Source: Hyphomicrobiales bacterium (GTDB lineage Bacteria; Pseudomonadota; Alphaproteobacteria; Rhizobiales; Rhizobiaceae). From it: 63,969 nt of DNA. Below, in pieces: positions 1 through 9,215 of this stretch. The stretch covers positions 1-63,969 of the forward strand of contig UBTA01000045.1 of the NCBI GenBank assembly GCA_900468065.1, read 5' to 3'. Numbering within the stretch: position 1 is the stretch's first letter; each line of letters begins with the position of its first letter. The notes beneath the pieces are model-generated. The model was given only the letters and a program-made list of their open reading frames with translations, was not told the origin of the DNA and did no database searches. Made by a program: the position numbers and the translations under genes.

Positions 1-104
1 CTCCCGGGACACGATCTCGTAAGAAATGCAGAATTGCTGTCTGCTGTCTTCGAGGTCCTTTCATCTCAGCGAGCTGCATTTGGCAATTGCGCGGTTTACG
101 ACGT

Positions 105-660
105 CCAGTAGCTCTCTTCCAGATCTCAACCATCTGGGATGTAATCGGGGTGGTAGAGGGCCACAAAGCCCCAATCCAGAAGACGCTCTGCTGATAGTTT
201 GGCATAGTCCAGCCGGCTTCTGTTGACAAAGTCCCCGCTGCCGTCTGGTCGCGCCGACCAGACGAGAACTGGAAGCAAGTCTATGATGAGCCGGAGATTC
301 TGCTCGCTCGCTGCAAGCGCGGCCTTAGTTTCCTTGAGTGCATTCTCAGCCTGCGTGCGATCCTCGACATCAAGAACCACCCGTACCACCTGACGACCTT
401 TCCTCCGGATCGTGCCGTGGCCTTTGCGGAAGACTGCACCACCGAAACTGGCCGTCCGCGCCGTCCCTCGACTTCTTTGGCGGTCTTGGAAGTCATGATG
501 TTCCGCCAATCCATGGCTAGTCGATCGAGGTCATCGGGATGGAAGAAATATCAGCAAGTGGCAGGCCGACATATTCCAGGAAGTGCTGATTGACGAAATC
601 CAGCATTCCATCTGATGTTGTAGACCAAGCCATTGCCGGGATCATGCCGATGTCGTCACT
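105..660 (-). pseudogene. Relic of a multi-PAS sensor histidine kinase (degenerate copy of the gene at 6690-8618)
   Basis: The minus strand encodes PAS-domain sequence closely matching the intact kinase at 6690-8618. Shared pieces include the linker AEDRTQAENALKETK-like segment, the motif LPVLVWSARPDGS and the LYHPD motif. Near 126-150 the frame is lost just after LYHPDYIP, and the matching MVEIWKR stretch continues in another frame. The 515-660 part matches the start of the intact kinase's first PAS domain, with intervening sequence deleted. No HisKA or ATPase domain remains. It lies in the same orientation as the intact copy, and its upstream region (about 740-835) is also duplicated. Seen: homology and frame breaks. 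Inferred: an old duplication followed by decay. Confidence 0.8.
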
Positions 661-987
661 GTGTGTTGGCTGTTGCAAGTCGATCCCCCGGCTGCTTGTA
701 ACAATGGTGCGGGCTGAAAATGCGCCGGTCCGCGATATTAGGTTAGCTGAGATTTATAGACCAAGGTCTATTTCTGCAGTCCCTTTGTCTAGTCGGAGGG
801 GACCAATGTCTCAATTGAGAGTTGGCCTCATCAGCCCTACACATTGGCGTCAAGCGAGTGGGGCGCAATTGCGTTAGCAGTGCATCATCACACTCTTCGA
901 AGGCTATGCTATATCCGCCAAAAAACTCGACGCTGTTGAGCTTTCGCGGGCAGATCAGTCAAATGGTGTCACCCGGGAGCTCGCGCA
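661..987. other. Non-coding interval with a duplicated promoter region
   Basis: No convincing gene. Positions about 740-835 resemble 8640-8730, the region upstream of the intact PAS kinase, including the palindrome listed separately. The rest, up to the hydrolase start at 988, shows nothing I recognise. Confidence 0.6.
757..770. promoter_or_regulatory. Palindrome TAGACCAAGGTCTA, candidate response-regulator operator
   Basis: A perfect 6-2-6 inverted repeat. The equivalent site upstream of the intact kinase (8659-8672) differs by one base. A second shared element, a CCTTTG(G)TCTAGTCGG-like sequence, follows about 15 bp away in both copies. FixJ/NarL-type regulators bind short inverted repeats, and a FixJ-family regulator is encoded at 6080-6700, so autoregulation is a reasonable inference. 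Binding is not shown by the sequence. Confidence 0.45.
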
Positions 988-1707
988 ATGACGCTAGATA
1001 CTTCTCGTCCTTTGTCCGAATCCGTTTCAGTGGCGCTCGTACACGGTGCGTTCGTGGATGCCTCCGGTTGGCGAAAGGTCTATGACACCTTATCGGAGGA
1101 AGGCTGTGAGGTTCTCGTCGTTCAGAACTCTGCTGTAACCCTCGAGCAGGATGTTGAGCGCACCAAAACCCTCATCGCCGAGGCGAAACATCCAGTTGTG
1201 CTCGTTGGGCATTCTTACGGTGGCGCCGTCATCACGGAGGCAGGGATCGAAGAAAAGGTTCTGAGTCTCGTTTATTTAGCAGCTTTCATTCCCGACGCCG
1301 GGGAATCCGTCTTCGACCTGGCCTCGCAAGAGGTCCCTGGTGCGGAGACAGCACCACTCCTTCCGCCGAAGGATGGCTTCATCAAAATCGATCCGCAGAA
1401 GTTTCCGGCGGCATTCTCGGCCGACATAGATCCCGCCGAAGCGCAGTTCATGGCTGACGCCCAGAGACCGTGGGGCCTTGAAGCCGTCCAGGGCAAGATC
1501 ACCTCTGCGGCATGGAAAACCAAGCCATCCTTCTATCTGCTCGCAACGGAAGATCGGATGATACCCGCTCAGGCGCAGGCAGCGATGGCCGCGCGCGCGG
1601 GAGCCACGGTCGTAGAGGTTAGCAGCAGCCATGCGGTAATGCTGTCCCATCCTAACGAAGTCGTTGCACTCATCAGAACAGCAGCTGAGTCGAACCAGCA
1701 AAACTGA
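988..1707 (+). CDS. Alpha/beta-fold hydrolase
   Basis: A 239-residue single-domain alpha/beta hydrolase. An early HGAF segment supplies the oxyanion hole, the nucleophile elbow is GHSYGG, the candidate acid is the Asp in ATEDRMIP, and the candidate His is in SSSHAVMLSHP near the C-terminus. There is no signal peptide, so it should be cytoplasmic. Related proteins are esterases or lactonases of unknown substrate. It is followed 120 bp later by an exported metallo-beta-lactamase-fold hydrolase in the same orientation. The substrate cannot be assigned. The start at 988 is the first ATG that precedes the HGAF motif with normal spacing. Confidence 0.85.
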   Translation: MTLDTSRPLSESVSVALVHGAFVDASGWRKVYDTLSEEGCEVLVVQNSAVTLEQDVERTKTLIAEAKHPVVLVGHSYGGAVITEAGIEEKVLSLVYLAAFIPDAGESVFDLASQEVPGAETAPLLPPKDGFIKIDPQKFPAAFSADIDPAEAQFMADAQRPWGLEAVQGKITSAAWKTKPSFYLLATEDRMIPAQAQAAMAARAGATVVEVSSSHAVMLSHPNEVVALIRTAAESNQQN

Positions 1708-1827
1708 TGCTGAGCGTCAGCTGCTGTCCACATCAATCACCGACGGGGGAATATCATGCGCAACTTTCTCATGGCGACACGTTCACGGGCACTACACACA
1801 TCACCGACTAAACCCGAGGAGAATGGT

Positions 1828-2820
1828 ATGCCTATGCCTCAGCTTTCACGCCGCGCTTTCGCAAGTGCTCTGCCTCTTGGTCTCATTGGAGGAACCCTTT
1901 TTGGTGGAAGTATGCTCGGCGACTTGACTGCCCAGGCTGCAACATCCAAGGCTGCCGGAACGCCGGTCGCAACAACGCCGTTTGCACAGATTCATATCGG
2001 CCGTTTTACGATAACGGCGCTGACGGATGGGTATGCTGATATGCCCTACAACTACTTTCCGGGACGCTCAGCCCACGAGGTGGAAAAGGCCGCAAACGCC
2101 CAGTTTACTGCCAGACCCAGCGGGGTTCGTTTTCTGTTCAATCAATACCTCGTTGAAGACGGTAAGCAACGCATACTGATCGATGCCGGCGCTGCAGGTT
2201 CTATCGGGGAAACCGGGCATCTCCCGCAGGCGCTAGCCACGCTCGGTCTGAAGCCGAGCCAGATCGATGCCGTTATCGTGACCCATATGCACCAGGATCA
2301 CATGGGCGGTTTGGTTCTCGGCGGTAAGAACAATTACCCGAATGCCGAGGTCTATATAGACCGTCGCGACGTAAAGCACTGGACCGACCGGGCCAAGCGA
2401 AATGGCGCGCCTGATTTCCTGCAGCCCAGCTTCAAGATGGCTGAACAGGTGGTGCGTCTCTATCCGAAGCTGCAAGCGATCGACGGCGAACGTGAAATCG
2501 TTCCCGGCGTCTCGATAGTCGACCTAACCGGCCATACGCCTGGCCATATCGGCGTCCGCATTGAGGATGGCGGCAAGAGCCTGATCATGGTATCCGACAT
2601 GGTTTTCCCGGTCGTCCATCCTGCTGCAACGGACGTCTTCTTCCTGTTCGAGCAGGATCAGGCTGCTGCGAAAGCGATGCGCGATCGCTTCTTCCCACAA
2701 GCGGCCTCGGAAGGTGCCCTGATTGCTGCGACACACATGCCGTTCCCAGGTCTTGGTCGTGTGGTCTCCGATCGTGGCCAGATGCGCTGGGAAGTAGCCG
2801 ACTGGGCTTTGCAAGACTGA
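1828..2820 (+). CDS. Exported MBL-fold metallo-hydrolase (lactonase / organophosphate-hydrolase-like)
   Basis: A 330-residue metallo-beta-lactamase-fold hydrolase. The metal-binding motif THMHQDH is present, followed by GHTPGH, VSDMVF and ATHMPFPG, which supply the remaining His/Asp ligands. The N-terminus has SRRAF followed by a hydrophobic stretch ending in AQA, a Tat-like signal peptide, so it probably acts in the periplasm. The start at 1828 is chosen over an in-frame ATG at 1756 because GAGGAG lies at 1816-1821 and the signal peptide then sits at the N-terminus. Family members include methyl parathion hydrolase-like enzymes and acyl-homoserine-lactone lactonases; which activity applies here is open. 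Confidence 0.85.
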   Translation: MPMPQLSRRAFASALPLGLIGGTLFGGSMLGDLTAQAATSKAAGTPVATTPFAQIHIGRFTITALTDGYADMPYNYFPGRSAHEVEKAANAQFTARPSGVRFLFNQYLVEDGKQRILIDAGAAGSIGETGHLPQALATLGLKPSQIDAVIVTHMHQDHMGGLVLGGKNNYPNAEVYIDRRDVKHWTDRAKRNGAPDFLQPSFKMAEQVVRLYPKLQAIDGEREIVPGVSIVDLTGHTPGHIGVRIEDGGKSLIMVSDMVFPVVHPAATDVFFLFEQDQAAAKAMRDRFFPQAASEGALIAATHMPFPGLGRVVSDRGQMRWEVADWALQD

Positions 2821-2859
2821 TGCTTTAGCCGGAGGATTTAGCTACCTGAAGACAGATTA

Positions 2860-2888
2860 AGGCCCGCATTATCCGCTGATGCGGGCCT
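2860..2888 (+). terminator. Hairpin, possible terminator after the MBL hydrolase gene
   Basis: AGGCCCGCAT (2860-2869) and ATGCGGGCCT (2879-2888) form a perfect 10-bp stem with a 9-nt loop, 40 bp after the stop of the MBL gene. No T-tract follows, so it may be a Rho-independent-like hairpin or a structure in the leader of the next gene, which starts at 2910. Confidence 0.5.
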
Positions 2889-2909
2889 GCTCGAGTATGG
2901 AGACAAGGT

Positions 2910-3533
2910 ATGCCGTACCACTTTCTGGAAGTTGCCGTGACGCCAAGCGTCCGAGCCGCGCAGGCAGATATGGGGGTGGACCAGATATGGCTGGGCGAGC
3001 ACGATCGCCCTTCGGATACTTTGACGGAGAACGAGATCGCTTTCATCGCGACTCGCGACAGCTTCTATATCGCGTCTGTGTCAGAAACGGGTTGGCCATA
3101 TGTTCAACATCGCGGTGGGAAAACCGGTTTTCTCAAGGTTGTTGATCCGCAAACGATGGCATTTGCGGACTATCGCGGAAACCGCCAGTACATCAGCGCA
3201 GGAAATTTTGCAGCAAACGATCGCACCTGTCTGTTCCTAATGGACTATGTCCGACGGGCTCGGCTCAAAGTTTATGCCCACGTCGAGCGGCTGACCCTCG
3301 ACGCCGACCAATCGCTCACGGACCTCGTATCCGATCCGACGTACAGAGGCCGTGCAGAGAGGATATTCAAGCTCCGGCTTGAAGCATACGACTGGAACTG
3401 TCCCCAGCACATTATCCCCCGCTACACCGAACAGCACGTTGAGCAAGCAGTCGCACCGCTTCGTCAGAAGTTGCAACAGCTGGAAGCTGAAAACGCAGAG
3501 ATGCGAGCAAAATTAGAAGGGAGATCCGAATGA
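2910..3533 (+). CDS. Pyridoxamine 5'-phosphate oxidase (PPOX)-family flavin-binding protein
   Basis: A 207-residue protein with an FMN-binding split-barrel fold. Typical stretches are [36 protein letters not shown] and the segment around [17 protein letters not shown]. The last 30 residues form a predicted coiled coil ([20 protein letters not shown]). Such proteins bind FMN or F420-type cofactors and reduce or sense small molecules; the true substrate is unknown. Its stop overlaps the start of the next gene (ATGA at 3530-3533), so the two are translationally coupled. It is not a bona fide PdxH because the PLP-site signature is absent. Confidence 0.85.
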   Translation: MPYHFLEVAVTPSVRAAQADMGVDQIWLGEHDRPSDTLTENEIAFIATRDSFYIASVSETGWPYVQHRGGKTGFLKVVDPQTMAFADYRGNRQYISAGNFAANDRTCLFLMDYVRRARLKVYAHVERLTLDADQSLTDLVSDPTYRGRAERIFKLRLEAYDWNCPQHIIPRYTEQHVEQAVAPLRQKLQQLEAENAEMRAKLEGRSE

Positions 3534-4003
3534 CCGACGCTCAAAGGCCGCCTCTGCCCCCGTTTACATCAGGGACTGCTGCCGAGAAGGTGCGGCTTGC
3601 CGAAGATGGCTGGAATAGCCGGGACCCGGCCAAGGTCGCCTTGGCGTACACAGATGATAGTCAGTGGCGTAACCGCGCCGAGTTCGTCAACGGTCGTGAG
3701 GCAATCGTTGCTTTTCTCGCAGGAAAATGGCGGCGGGAGCTCGACTACCGTCTAATCAAGGAGCTGTGGGCGTTCGATGGCGACAGGATTGCCGTCAGGT
3801 TTGCATATGAGTGGCATGACGACAGCGGCAATTGGTTCCGATCCTTCGGCAACGAGAACTGGGAGTTCAATGATAATGGCCTGATGCGCAAACGATACGC
3901 CTGCATTAACGACCTGCCGATCGCCGTGGAAGACCGTCGCTTTCACTGGCCACTCGGTCGTCGGCCCGACGACCACCCAGGGCTGAGCGAGCTTGGTTTC
4001 TGA
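3530..4003 (+). CDS. DUF1348 (NTF2/SnoaL-like) protein
   Basis: A 157-residue cone-shaped alpha+beta barrel protein of the NTF2-like superfamily. The features are [25 protein letters not shown] at the N-terminus, the [10 protein letters not shown] core, then the [18 protein letters not shown] strand pair. No catalytic assignment exists for DUF1348 that I know of. It overlaps the PPOX gene by 4 bp (ATGA), and this pairing suggests a shared function, possibly in stress or small-molecule detoxification. It is full length for the family. Confidence 0.85.
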   Translation: MTDAQRPPLPPFTSGTAAEKVRLAEDGWNSRDPAKVALAYTDDSQWRNRAEFVNGREAIVAFLAGKWRRELDYRLIKELWAFDGDRIAVRFAYEWHDDSGNWFRSFGNENWEFNDNGLMRKRYACINDLPIAVEDRRFHWPLGRRPDDHPGLSELGF

Positions 4004-4042
4004 TCGACCTCGTTTCCATCTCCATCAATCGAAGACAGCCGC

Positions 4043-4858
4043 ATGGTCATTTTGAATTCGCTTTTTTCACAACGGTCATCTCCGGTAGATGAAGAGGCTA
4101 TCGAGGTCGAAGCCTTCGTCGATCTGTACAATGTCTCACCGACAACGCTCAGGGTCGAAGAGCATTTTGAATGCCTGCCCATCAACCGCGGATGCGCAAT
4201 CTCGCTGCCAAGCGCGCCGGCCATCGGTCTGAACCGTGTGTTGGGACTGAACTCCGTGAAGGATCTTGAGGAGGCCCATGGGTGGATGATTGGAAAGACC
4301 GGTAACCGGTTTTTCCAGGTAAATATAGATAAGGTTTCGGCCGAGACTAAAGACTGGATCCTCGCCAAGGGTCTGCTTGAGTATGGTGTCGGCTGGGCGA
4401 AGCTTGTCTACGACGGCTCATCAGTGAACCTTTCGGAGCCCAATTCTTTCCGAACGCGCCTCGTTCATGTTGAGGAAGCCATGCTCTTTGGATCGATGGT
4501 GTGCAAAGGCTTTAACTTTCCATCGACCCTGACGAGGTTGTGGTCTGCAATCGTCGGAAAAGTACGCTGGTCGTGGTTTTTCGCCCTGGATGGTAAGAAT
4601 CCAGTCGGAACAGCCGCCATGTATCAGTCTGGCACTTACGCATGGTTAGGCGGCGGCACGACACTTCCGGAGTTCCGAAATCGCGGTGTTCAAAAAGCGC
4701 TCATCAAGAGCCGTGTCGAACATGGGCTCGGCAACGGCGTGTCGACATTTGCCGTCGAGACATTGGAACCAGTAGTTGGAGAACCGAATATTTCCTTTGA
4801 CAACCTTAGGAAAGTAGGCCTCCGGCCCGCATTTCACCGCAAGAACTTCAAGTTGTGA
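4043..4858 (+). CDS. GNAT-family N-acetyltransferase-like protein
   Basis: A 271-residue protein whose C-terminal half carries the GNAT acetyl-CoA-binding pattern: VGTAAMYQSGTYAWLGGGTTLPEFRNRGVQKAL, where RNRGVQ is the pyrophosphate-binding Q/RxxGxG/A-like loop. The N-terminal 140 residues have no recognisable catalytic motif and may form a degenerate second GNAT fold. The substrate is unknown. It begins 40 bp after the DUF1348 gene and probably ends the same transcript. Confidence 0.75.
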   Translation: MVILNSLFSQRSSPVDEEAIEVEAFVDLYNVSPTTLRVEEHFECLPINRGCAISLPSAPAIGLNRVLGLNSVKDLEEAHGWMIGKTGNRFFQVNIDKVSAETKDWILAKGLLEYGVGWAKLVYDGSSVNLSEPNSFRTRLVHVEEAMLFGSMVCKGFNFPSTLTRLWSAIVGKVRWSWFFALDGKNPVGTAAMYQSGTYAWLGGGTTLPEFRNRGVQKALIKSRVEHGLGNGVSTFAVETLEPVVGEPNISFDNLRKVGLRPAFHRKNFKL

Positions 4859-4976
4859 GATTGCGATCTTACTCGATGGGCTCCCCCGCCATCTGCCCCG
4901 CCGGCCGGTGCACACTGGCGCATGGACACGCCGTACCTCCTCGCTGAGCCACGCCTCGAAATTTTTGTTCGACCCG

Positions 4977-5234
4977 ATGCCGAGTCAGCCCGATCTCTAC
5001 GCAGCACTTGTCGTGCATCCCAAGGTTTCCCGGGTTTTTGCCTTATCCGGCGGCTATCGTCTAAAGGTCGCTTGTGAAAAACTCAGAGAGAACACCGGGG
5101 TAATCGGAAGCTTCTCGCGGGCTCGGTTTGAGAATCTACGTGTTTCCATGCCGAACGCCGAATTCGACCGAAGTCTCTCTCAAAGCATTAAGGAAAAATA
5201 TGTGGCTAATACAAAGAAACGCGAGAACGCGTGA
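4977..5234 (+). pseudogene. C-terminal relic of class I fructose-1,6-bisphosphate aldolase
   Basis: The sequence DLYAALVVHPKVSRVFALSGG, then ACEKLRENTGVIGSFSRA and NAEFDRSLSQSIKEKY, corresponds to the last 80 or so residues of bacterial class I fructose-bisphosphate aldolase (Fda/FbaB type), with several substitutions in otherwise conserved positions. The Schiff-base lysine region and the rest of the barrel are absent. An open frame exists from 4908, but the upstream residues do not match the family. Seen: the homologous tail. Inferred: a dead remnant left by deletion or recombination. Confidence 0.7.
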
Positions 5235-5492
5235 CGTGGTGTATTCGAGAGTGCGTACGTGAATATTAACGCTATTCCTGTGGCACCCACCACAAATTTG
5301 CCTTGACGCGACACTCGACAGCCACCGGACGAGTAGTGAGTTCAGAACTTCGGCAATGTCGACGGTTTTGCTCAACCCTAAAACATCATCTCGGATTGGA
5401 AGGCTAAGGGAGTTGAATCAATTTGAGATTGCAGAAACATATGGTGCCGGGCGTTCGAATCCGTCCAAGGCGATCACCTTGAACCTAGCCAT
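5235..5492. other. Intergenic, nothing recognised
   Basis: About 260 bp between two relics. No open frame with family resemblance and no strong hairpin seen. Confidence 0.5.
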
Positions 5493-5934
5493 TTATTTCT
5501 TCGGAACGGCTTTCGGCTTCGGTTGATACACGGGTGGTCTGGCCATTTCGCCAGCGACTCGGCTGCCGTGTTTGCGCGCAGCACGGAGTATCAAGAACTC
5601 CTCGACCGCGACGGTGTGCCGCCATTCATCCCCGAAATCATAATGGTAGCCGAAGGGAGCCACTCGCTCGAAGTCCAGCAAGCGAACCTCTCTCTGATCA
5701 AAAATTCGAAGATCGTCGTCGGTTGCACCTTCCGTCAACATTTCCACTCGCCATACTGGAGACCACCGACGTCGAACTCATGGCGATGATAGCTTCACCA
5801 CTTGAAGGCAGCTTGGATCCAAGATGCAAATGCTCCAGTTTCCAATGGACAGGCAGAACGAGACGGCGCCAGACGCCCGGCTCGATCTCATCGATAGAAA
5901 CTCTCATCTGCAGAGTTTTTGCGCCATTGAACAT
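5493..5934 (-). pseudogene. Plasmid pRiA4b ORF-3-like protein, frameshifted and truncated
   Basis: Reading from 5934 downwards, MFNGAKTLQMRVSIDEIEP then VWRRLVLPVHWKLEHLHL matches the start of pRiA4b ORF-3-like proteins. At about 5815 the frame shifts: the next block (IQAAFKW, stop, SYHRHEFDVGGLQYGE) is in a second frame and contains a TGA where a Trp is expected. The frame shifts again to EMLTEGATDDDLRIFDQREVR and FGYHYDFGDEWRHTVAVEEF. The C-terminus is short and ends in a Lys/Pro-rich tail. At least two frameshifts and one nonsense codon, so it is clearly dead. The family is common on Rhizobiaceae plasmids; its function is unknown. Confidence 0.85.
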
Positions 5935-6079
5935 TGGCCGAGTGAACAAGGTTGCCGGCGGGATCGTCAAGGCGTTCGCTCGCGCCGCATGGCCATTTTG
6001 CGTCGTCGTGCGTTCGGCTGCAATCAAGAGCATTGAAACCTGCCCCCGCTTAACGCAGGTCGTTTCCACTGAGCTTCGC

Positions 6080-6700
6080 CTACAACAGTCCGTCGGCCAT
6101 TTTGACCAAATGAGCGACTGAAGTTGCCTTCATCTTTCGCATCATGTGGCCCCGATGAAGCTTCACCGTTGGCTCAGCAAGTTGAAGCTCTGCCGCAATC
6201 TGCTTATTAAGTTTACCGACGATCACTAAAGCCATAATTTGGCGCTCACGCTCCGTCAGCGTCAAAAACCTTGATCGGGTGGCCGCGTTCAGTGTTTTTT
6301 CCTCTCGACGAGCGGCGTCACAAGCGATCGCGCGGTTGACGGCTTCCAACAGATCTTGTTCCCGAACTGGTTTGCTAAGAACGTCTATGGCGCCCGCCTT
6401 CATCGCCCGCACCGCCATGGACACATCGACGTGAGCGCTAATCAACACGACGGACCGAGGGAGATTGCTCTTTGCCAACTCCTCCTGAAACTCAAGTCCG
6501 CTTTGGCCGGGAAGTCGGATGTCGAGAACTATACACCCGGCTTTTTCGGGATCGTCTGCTGCCATGAACTCTTTTACGGAGCCGTGTGTTTCAGCGCTTA
6601 GGCCCACGGACTCGAACAGCCCCTTGAGAGCTTCGCGGACGCTTTGATCGTCATCAATGATGATGACAGTGGGCCGTCTGTTCTTCCTGTCATCGATCAA
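6080..6700 (-). CDS. FixJ-family response regulator (REC + LuxR-type HTH)
   Basis: About 206 residues. The receiver domain has the acidic pocket IIIDDDQSVRE, the phosphoacceptor Asp in CIVLDIRLPGQSG and the Lys in LSKPVREQDL. The LuxR-type helix-turn-helix is LTERERQIMALV...NKQIAAELQLAEPTVKLHRG. I choose the TTG at 6700, just upstream of the stop of the kinase gene (6690-6692). The ATG at 6793 would add 31 residues unlike the family. The overlap implies translational coupling and a cognate kinase-regulator pair. The likely role is DNA binding when phosphorylated; targets may include the palindromes at 757-770 and 8659-8672. Confidence 0.85.
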   Translation of the reverse strand: MIDDRKNRRPTVIIIDDDQSVREALKGLFESVGLSAETHGSVKEFMAADDPEKAGCIVLDIRLPGQSGLEFQEELAKSNLPRSVVLISAHVDVSMAVRAMKAGAIDVLSKPVREQDLLEAVNRAIACDAARREEKTLNAATRSRFLTLTERERQIMALVIVGKLNKQIAAELQLAEPTVKLHRGHMMRKMKATSVAHLVKMADGLL

Positions 6701-8618
6701 TGGCCGCGTCCTTGAAGCTGGAGAGCGTGAAGTTAAATGAGCTCCCGCGTGGATGACTGGATGTAGCCCAGATGCGCCCTCCATGAGCCTCAACGATAGA
6801 GCGGCAGATAGAAAGGCCCATCCCTATGCCGTCAGGTTTCGTGGTGTAGAACGCCTCAAATACCCGGTCGAGCTGTCCACGGGGGATAGCTTCCCCCGTA
6901 TCAGAAACACTAACTTCGACTTCGCCCTCTGGACGCTGCGTGCACTTGACCGTGATCACTGCATCTGCGCCAGGAGGCATTGCCTCGGCGCTGTTCATTA
7001 TCAGATTAAGCAGGACCTGTTGGAGCTGCGTGCGATCACCCAAGACATAGACGGGGTCTGGCGTAAGATCAGTGACGACCTGTAAGCCTCGAGATTGCAG
7101 CTCTTCCCGCAGAAGGAAAAGCACGTCACGAAGCGCCCTGGTAAAGTCAGTCTTTTCCATACGCACCGGGGATCTCTGAGCCATCGCGCGTATGCTGGAG
7201 ACAATCTCGCCGGCGCGGTGCCCATCATGGACAACGCGCTCCGCCGCCTGCCGGGCTTGCCTAAGGTCCGTATGTCCGTCTTGAAGCCAGCGCAAGCAGG
7301 TCCCGGCATTGGTGACAATCGCCATGAGCGGCTGATTGATCTCGTGTGCTATCGAGACGGCTAGTTCTCCGATCGTGGTCAAACGGGTCACGTGCGCGAG
7401 GTCGCTTTGGCTCTGGCGAAGGGACTCTTCTGCGCGTTTACGATCCTCGATATCTACAACGACGCCATACCACCGCACCACATTTCCATCCGCATCGAGG
7501 AGGGGGCTTTGTTGCAGGTTGAACCACCTATATTCGCCGTCGAACCGTCTGATACGGGCATCAACTGGATGGGGGTGCTTGGTAGCAACGATTTGCTCCC
7601 AACTCACGCGCATACGGTCGACGTCATCGGGATGAAACACACGGTAGAAGCCAAACCCCTGGAGGTCTTCGATCATAAGGCCTACAAAATCTATGAAAAT
7701 CTTGTTCCAGTACTCCAGCTGCCCATCAGGCGTGCAGGACCAAGCCATGGCAGGGATCGTATTGATGATGAGGTTTAACTTGTGCTGACTCTCTCTGAGT
7801 GCGGTCTCGCTCTCGCGCAGAGCGTTTTCCGCACACTGCAAGTTTTCAATGTCGATGTTAACGCCAAACCAGCGCACAATGCCATTCGCATCGGTGAGCT
7901 TCCGGCCGGAGAAATAGAACCAGCGGTATTGTCCATCTCCACCACGGATGCGTCCTTTCAGCTGCGTGTGGTCCGAATGTTCAAGGTCGCGCTTCCAGAT
8001 CTCGACCATCTCTGGGATATCATCGGGATGGTACAGCTCTAGGAAGCCCCATTCGAGGATTTGGTCCGCAGGTAGCCCGGCATAGTCAAGCCAACTCTGA
8101 TTCACAAAATCCGCGCTTCCATCAGGTCGCGCCGACCACACGAGAACCGGCAGCGAATTGATGATGAGCCTGAGGTTTTCTTCGCTGGCCGCCAGTGCCG
8201 ATTTCGTCCCCTCGAGAGCATTCTCGGCCTGTTTCCGATCTTCGATGTCAAGAACGACACCGTACCACTTCAAAACATTGCCTTCGGAATCGAGATGGGG
8301 CTTTTGACGAAGAGAGCACCAGCGATAGTCGCCATCCGCGCGTCTGATGCGGCCTTCGACTTCCTTTCCCGTCTTGGACAACATAATTCGCTGCCACTCG
8401 GCGCCTAAATGGGCGACGTCATCGGGATGAAACAGGCGGTAGAAATTTTCCCCGGCGATGCTTGCAAGCGGCATGCCGATAAAATCAAGGAAGTGCTGAT
8501 TTGCAAAATCCAGCATCCCATCAGAAGTCGTCGACCAAGCCATCGCGGGGATCAGGTCGATGATCGTGTCGAAGTTCGTCTGATTGTTCAAGTAATCCCC
8601 CACTGCTCGTGCTCTCAT
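6690..8618 (-). CDS. Sensor histidine kinase with three PAS domains
   Basis: A 642-residue soluble kinase without membrane segments. It has three tandem PAS/PAC units (about residues 15-135, 145-265 and 275-395), each with an AMAW/VLVWS-type start, an FHPDD/YHPDD motif and a WYGVVLDIEDRKQAE-type PAC end. HisKA follows with phosphoacceptor His in SIAHEINQPLMAI, then HATPase_c with LNLIMNSAEAM (N box), VSDTGEAIPR and DGIGMGLSICRSIVEAHGG. It resembles FixL-type cytoplasmic kinases, but I see no proof of haem binding. It overlaps the FixJ-type regulator gene. The PAS linkers are themselves repetitive, and a decayed copy lies at 105-660. Confidence 0.9.
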   Translation of the reverse strand: MRARAVGDYLNNQTNFDTIIDLIPAMAWSTTSDGMLDFANQHFLDFIGMPLASIAGENFYRLFHPDDVAHLGAEWQRIMLSKTGKEVEGRIRRADGDYRWCSLRQKPHLDSEGNVLKWYGVVLDIEDRKQAENALEGTKSALAASEENLRLIINSLPVLVWSARPDGSADFVNQSWLDYAGLPADQILEWGFLELYHPDDIPEMVEIWKRDLEHSDHTQLKGRIRGGDGQYRWFYFSGRKLTDANGIVRWFGVNIDIENLQCAENALRESETALRESQHKLNLIINTIPAMAWSCTPDGQLEYWNKIFIDFVGLMIEDLQGFGFYRVFHPDDVDRMRVSWEQIVATKHPHPVDARIRRFDGEYRWFNLQQSPLLDADGNVVRWYGVVVDIEDRKRAEESLRQSQSDLAHVTRLTTIGELAVSIAHEINQPLMAIVTNAGTCLRWLQDGHTDLRQARQAAERVVHDGHRAGEIVSSIRAMAQRSPVRMEKTDFTRALRDVLFLLREELQSRGLQVVTDLTPDPVYVLGDRTQLQQVLLNLIMNSAEAMPPGADAVITVKCTQRPEGEVEVSVSDTGEAIPRGQLDRVFEAFYTTKPDGIGMGLSICRSIVEAHGGRIWATSSHPRGSSFNFTLSSFKDAAIDR

Positions 8619-9215
8619 AAACTACGCTTTTCCGCTGGACTGCGTTAGCCGAGATTCATAGACGAAGGTCTATTTTTCAATCCTTTGGTCTAGTCGGACG
8701 AGACCTTGTTCGCAATTGAGAACAGCCCAAATTCGGGTTAAACATAAGCCAATGCGAATGGCTGAGTTTGCACATACACATACGGCAACCGGAAAGCCTT
8801 CGCCCAACTACCTGTAGCTGTCGACCTGTTACATGGATGGACAAGCTGGTCGATACCATGTTGAAGCGCCGTAGCAATCACGACTTGTGCCTGGCCGCCT
8901 TGCCATCCGACCTGGCATCACAAGATAGGCCAGGTGCAGGAAAAGCTCCCTTGCCTCCGCCGAGGGAAGGCTTAATTCGATGTAACAGGAAAATTTACCG
9001 TCGGCGTCGTTCCGCGAAGGAAGAGGGTTTTGCCTGAAAATTGGAGATTACAATTCCGATGCAGGCGGTTTTATTGCGCGCTTTAAATCAGCTTCCTAAA
9101 ATCAGGCGATGCTTGGTTTAACAGCGTATGGCTCGCTTTGGACGACACCCGACGATAGGTGCGCTAAGCATTCAGCCAATTGCAGCCGCATAACGAAGCA
9201 AGATGGAGAATGATA
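8619..9215. other. Intergenic region upstream of the PAS kinase and of the isochorismatase gene
   Basis: Holds the divergent control region of two genes. The first 110 bp (8640-8730) is the intact counterpart of the duplicated segment at 740-835. No gene recognised in 8731-9215. Confidence 0.5.
8659..8672. promoter_or_regulatory. Near-palindrome TAGACGAAGGTCTA upstream of the PAS kinase
   Basis: Sits about 40 bp upstream of the kinase start and differs at one base from the perfect palindrome at 757-770. A CCTTTGGTCTAGTCGG element follows at 8682-8697. Position and symmetry suit an autoregulatory FixJ-type site; this is inference. Confidence 0.45.
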
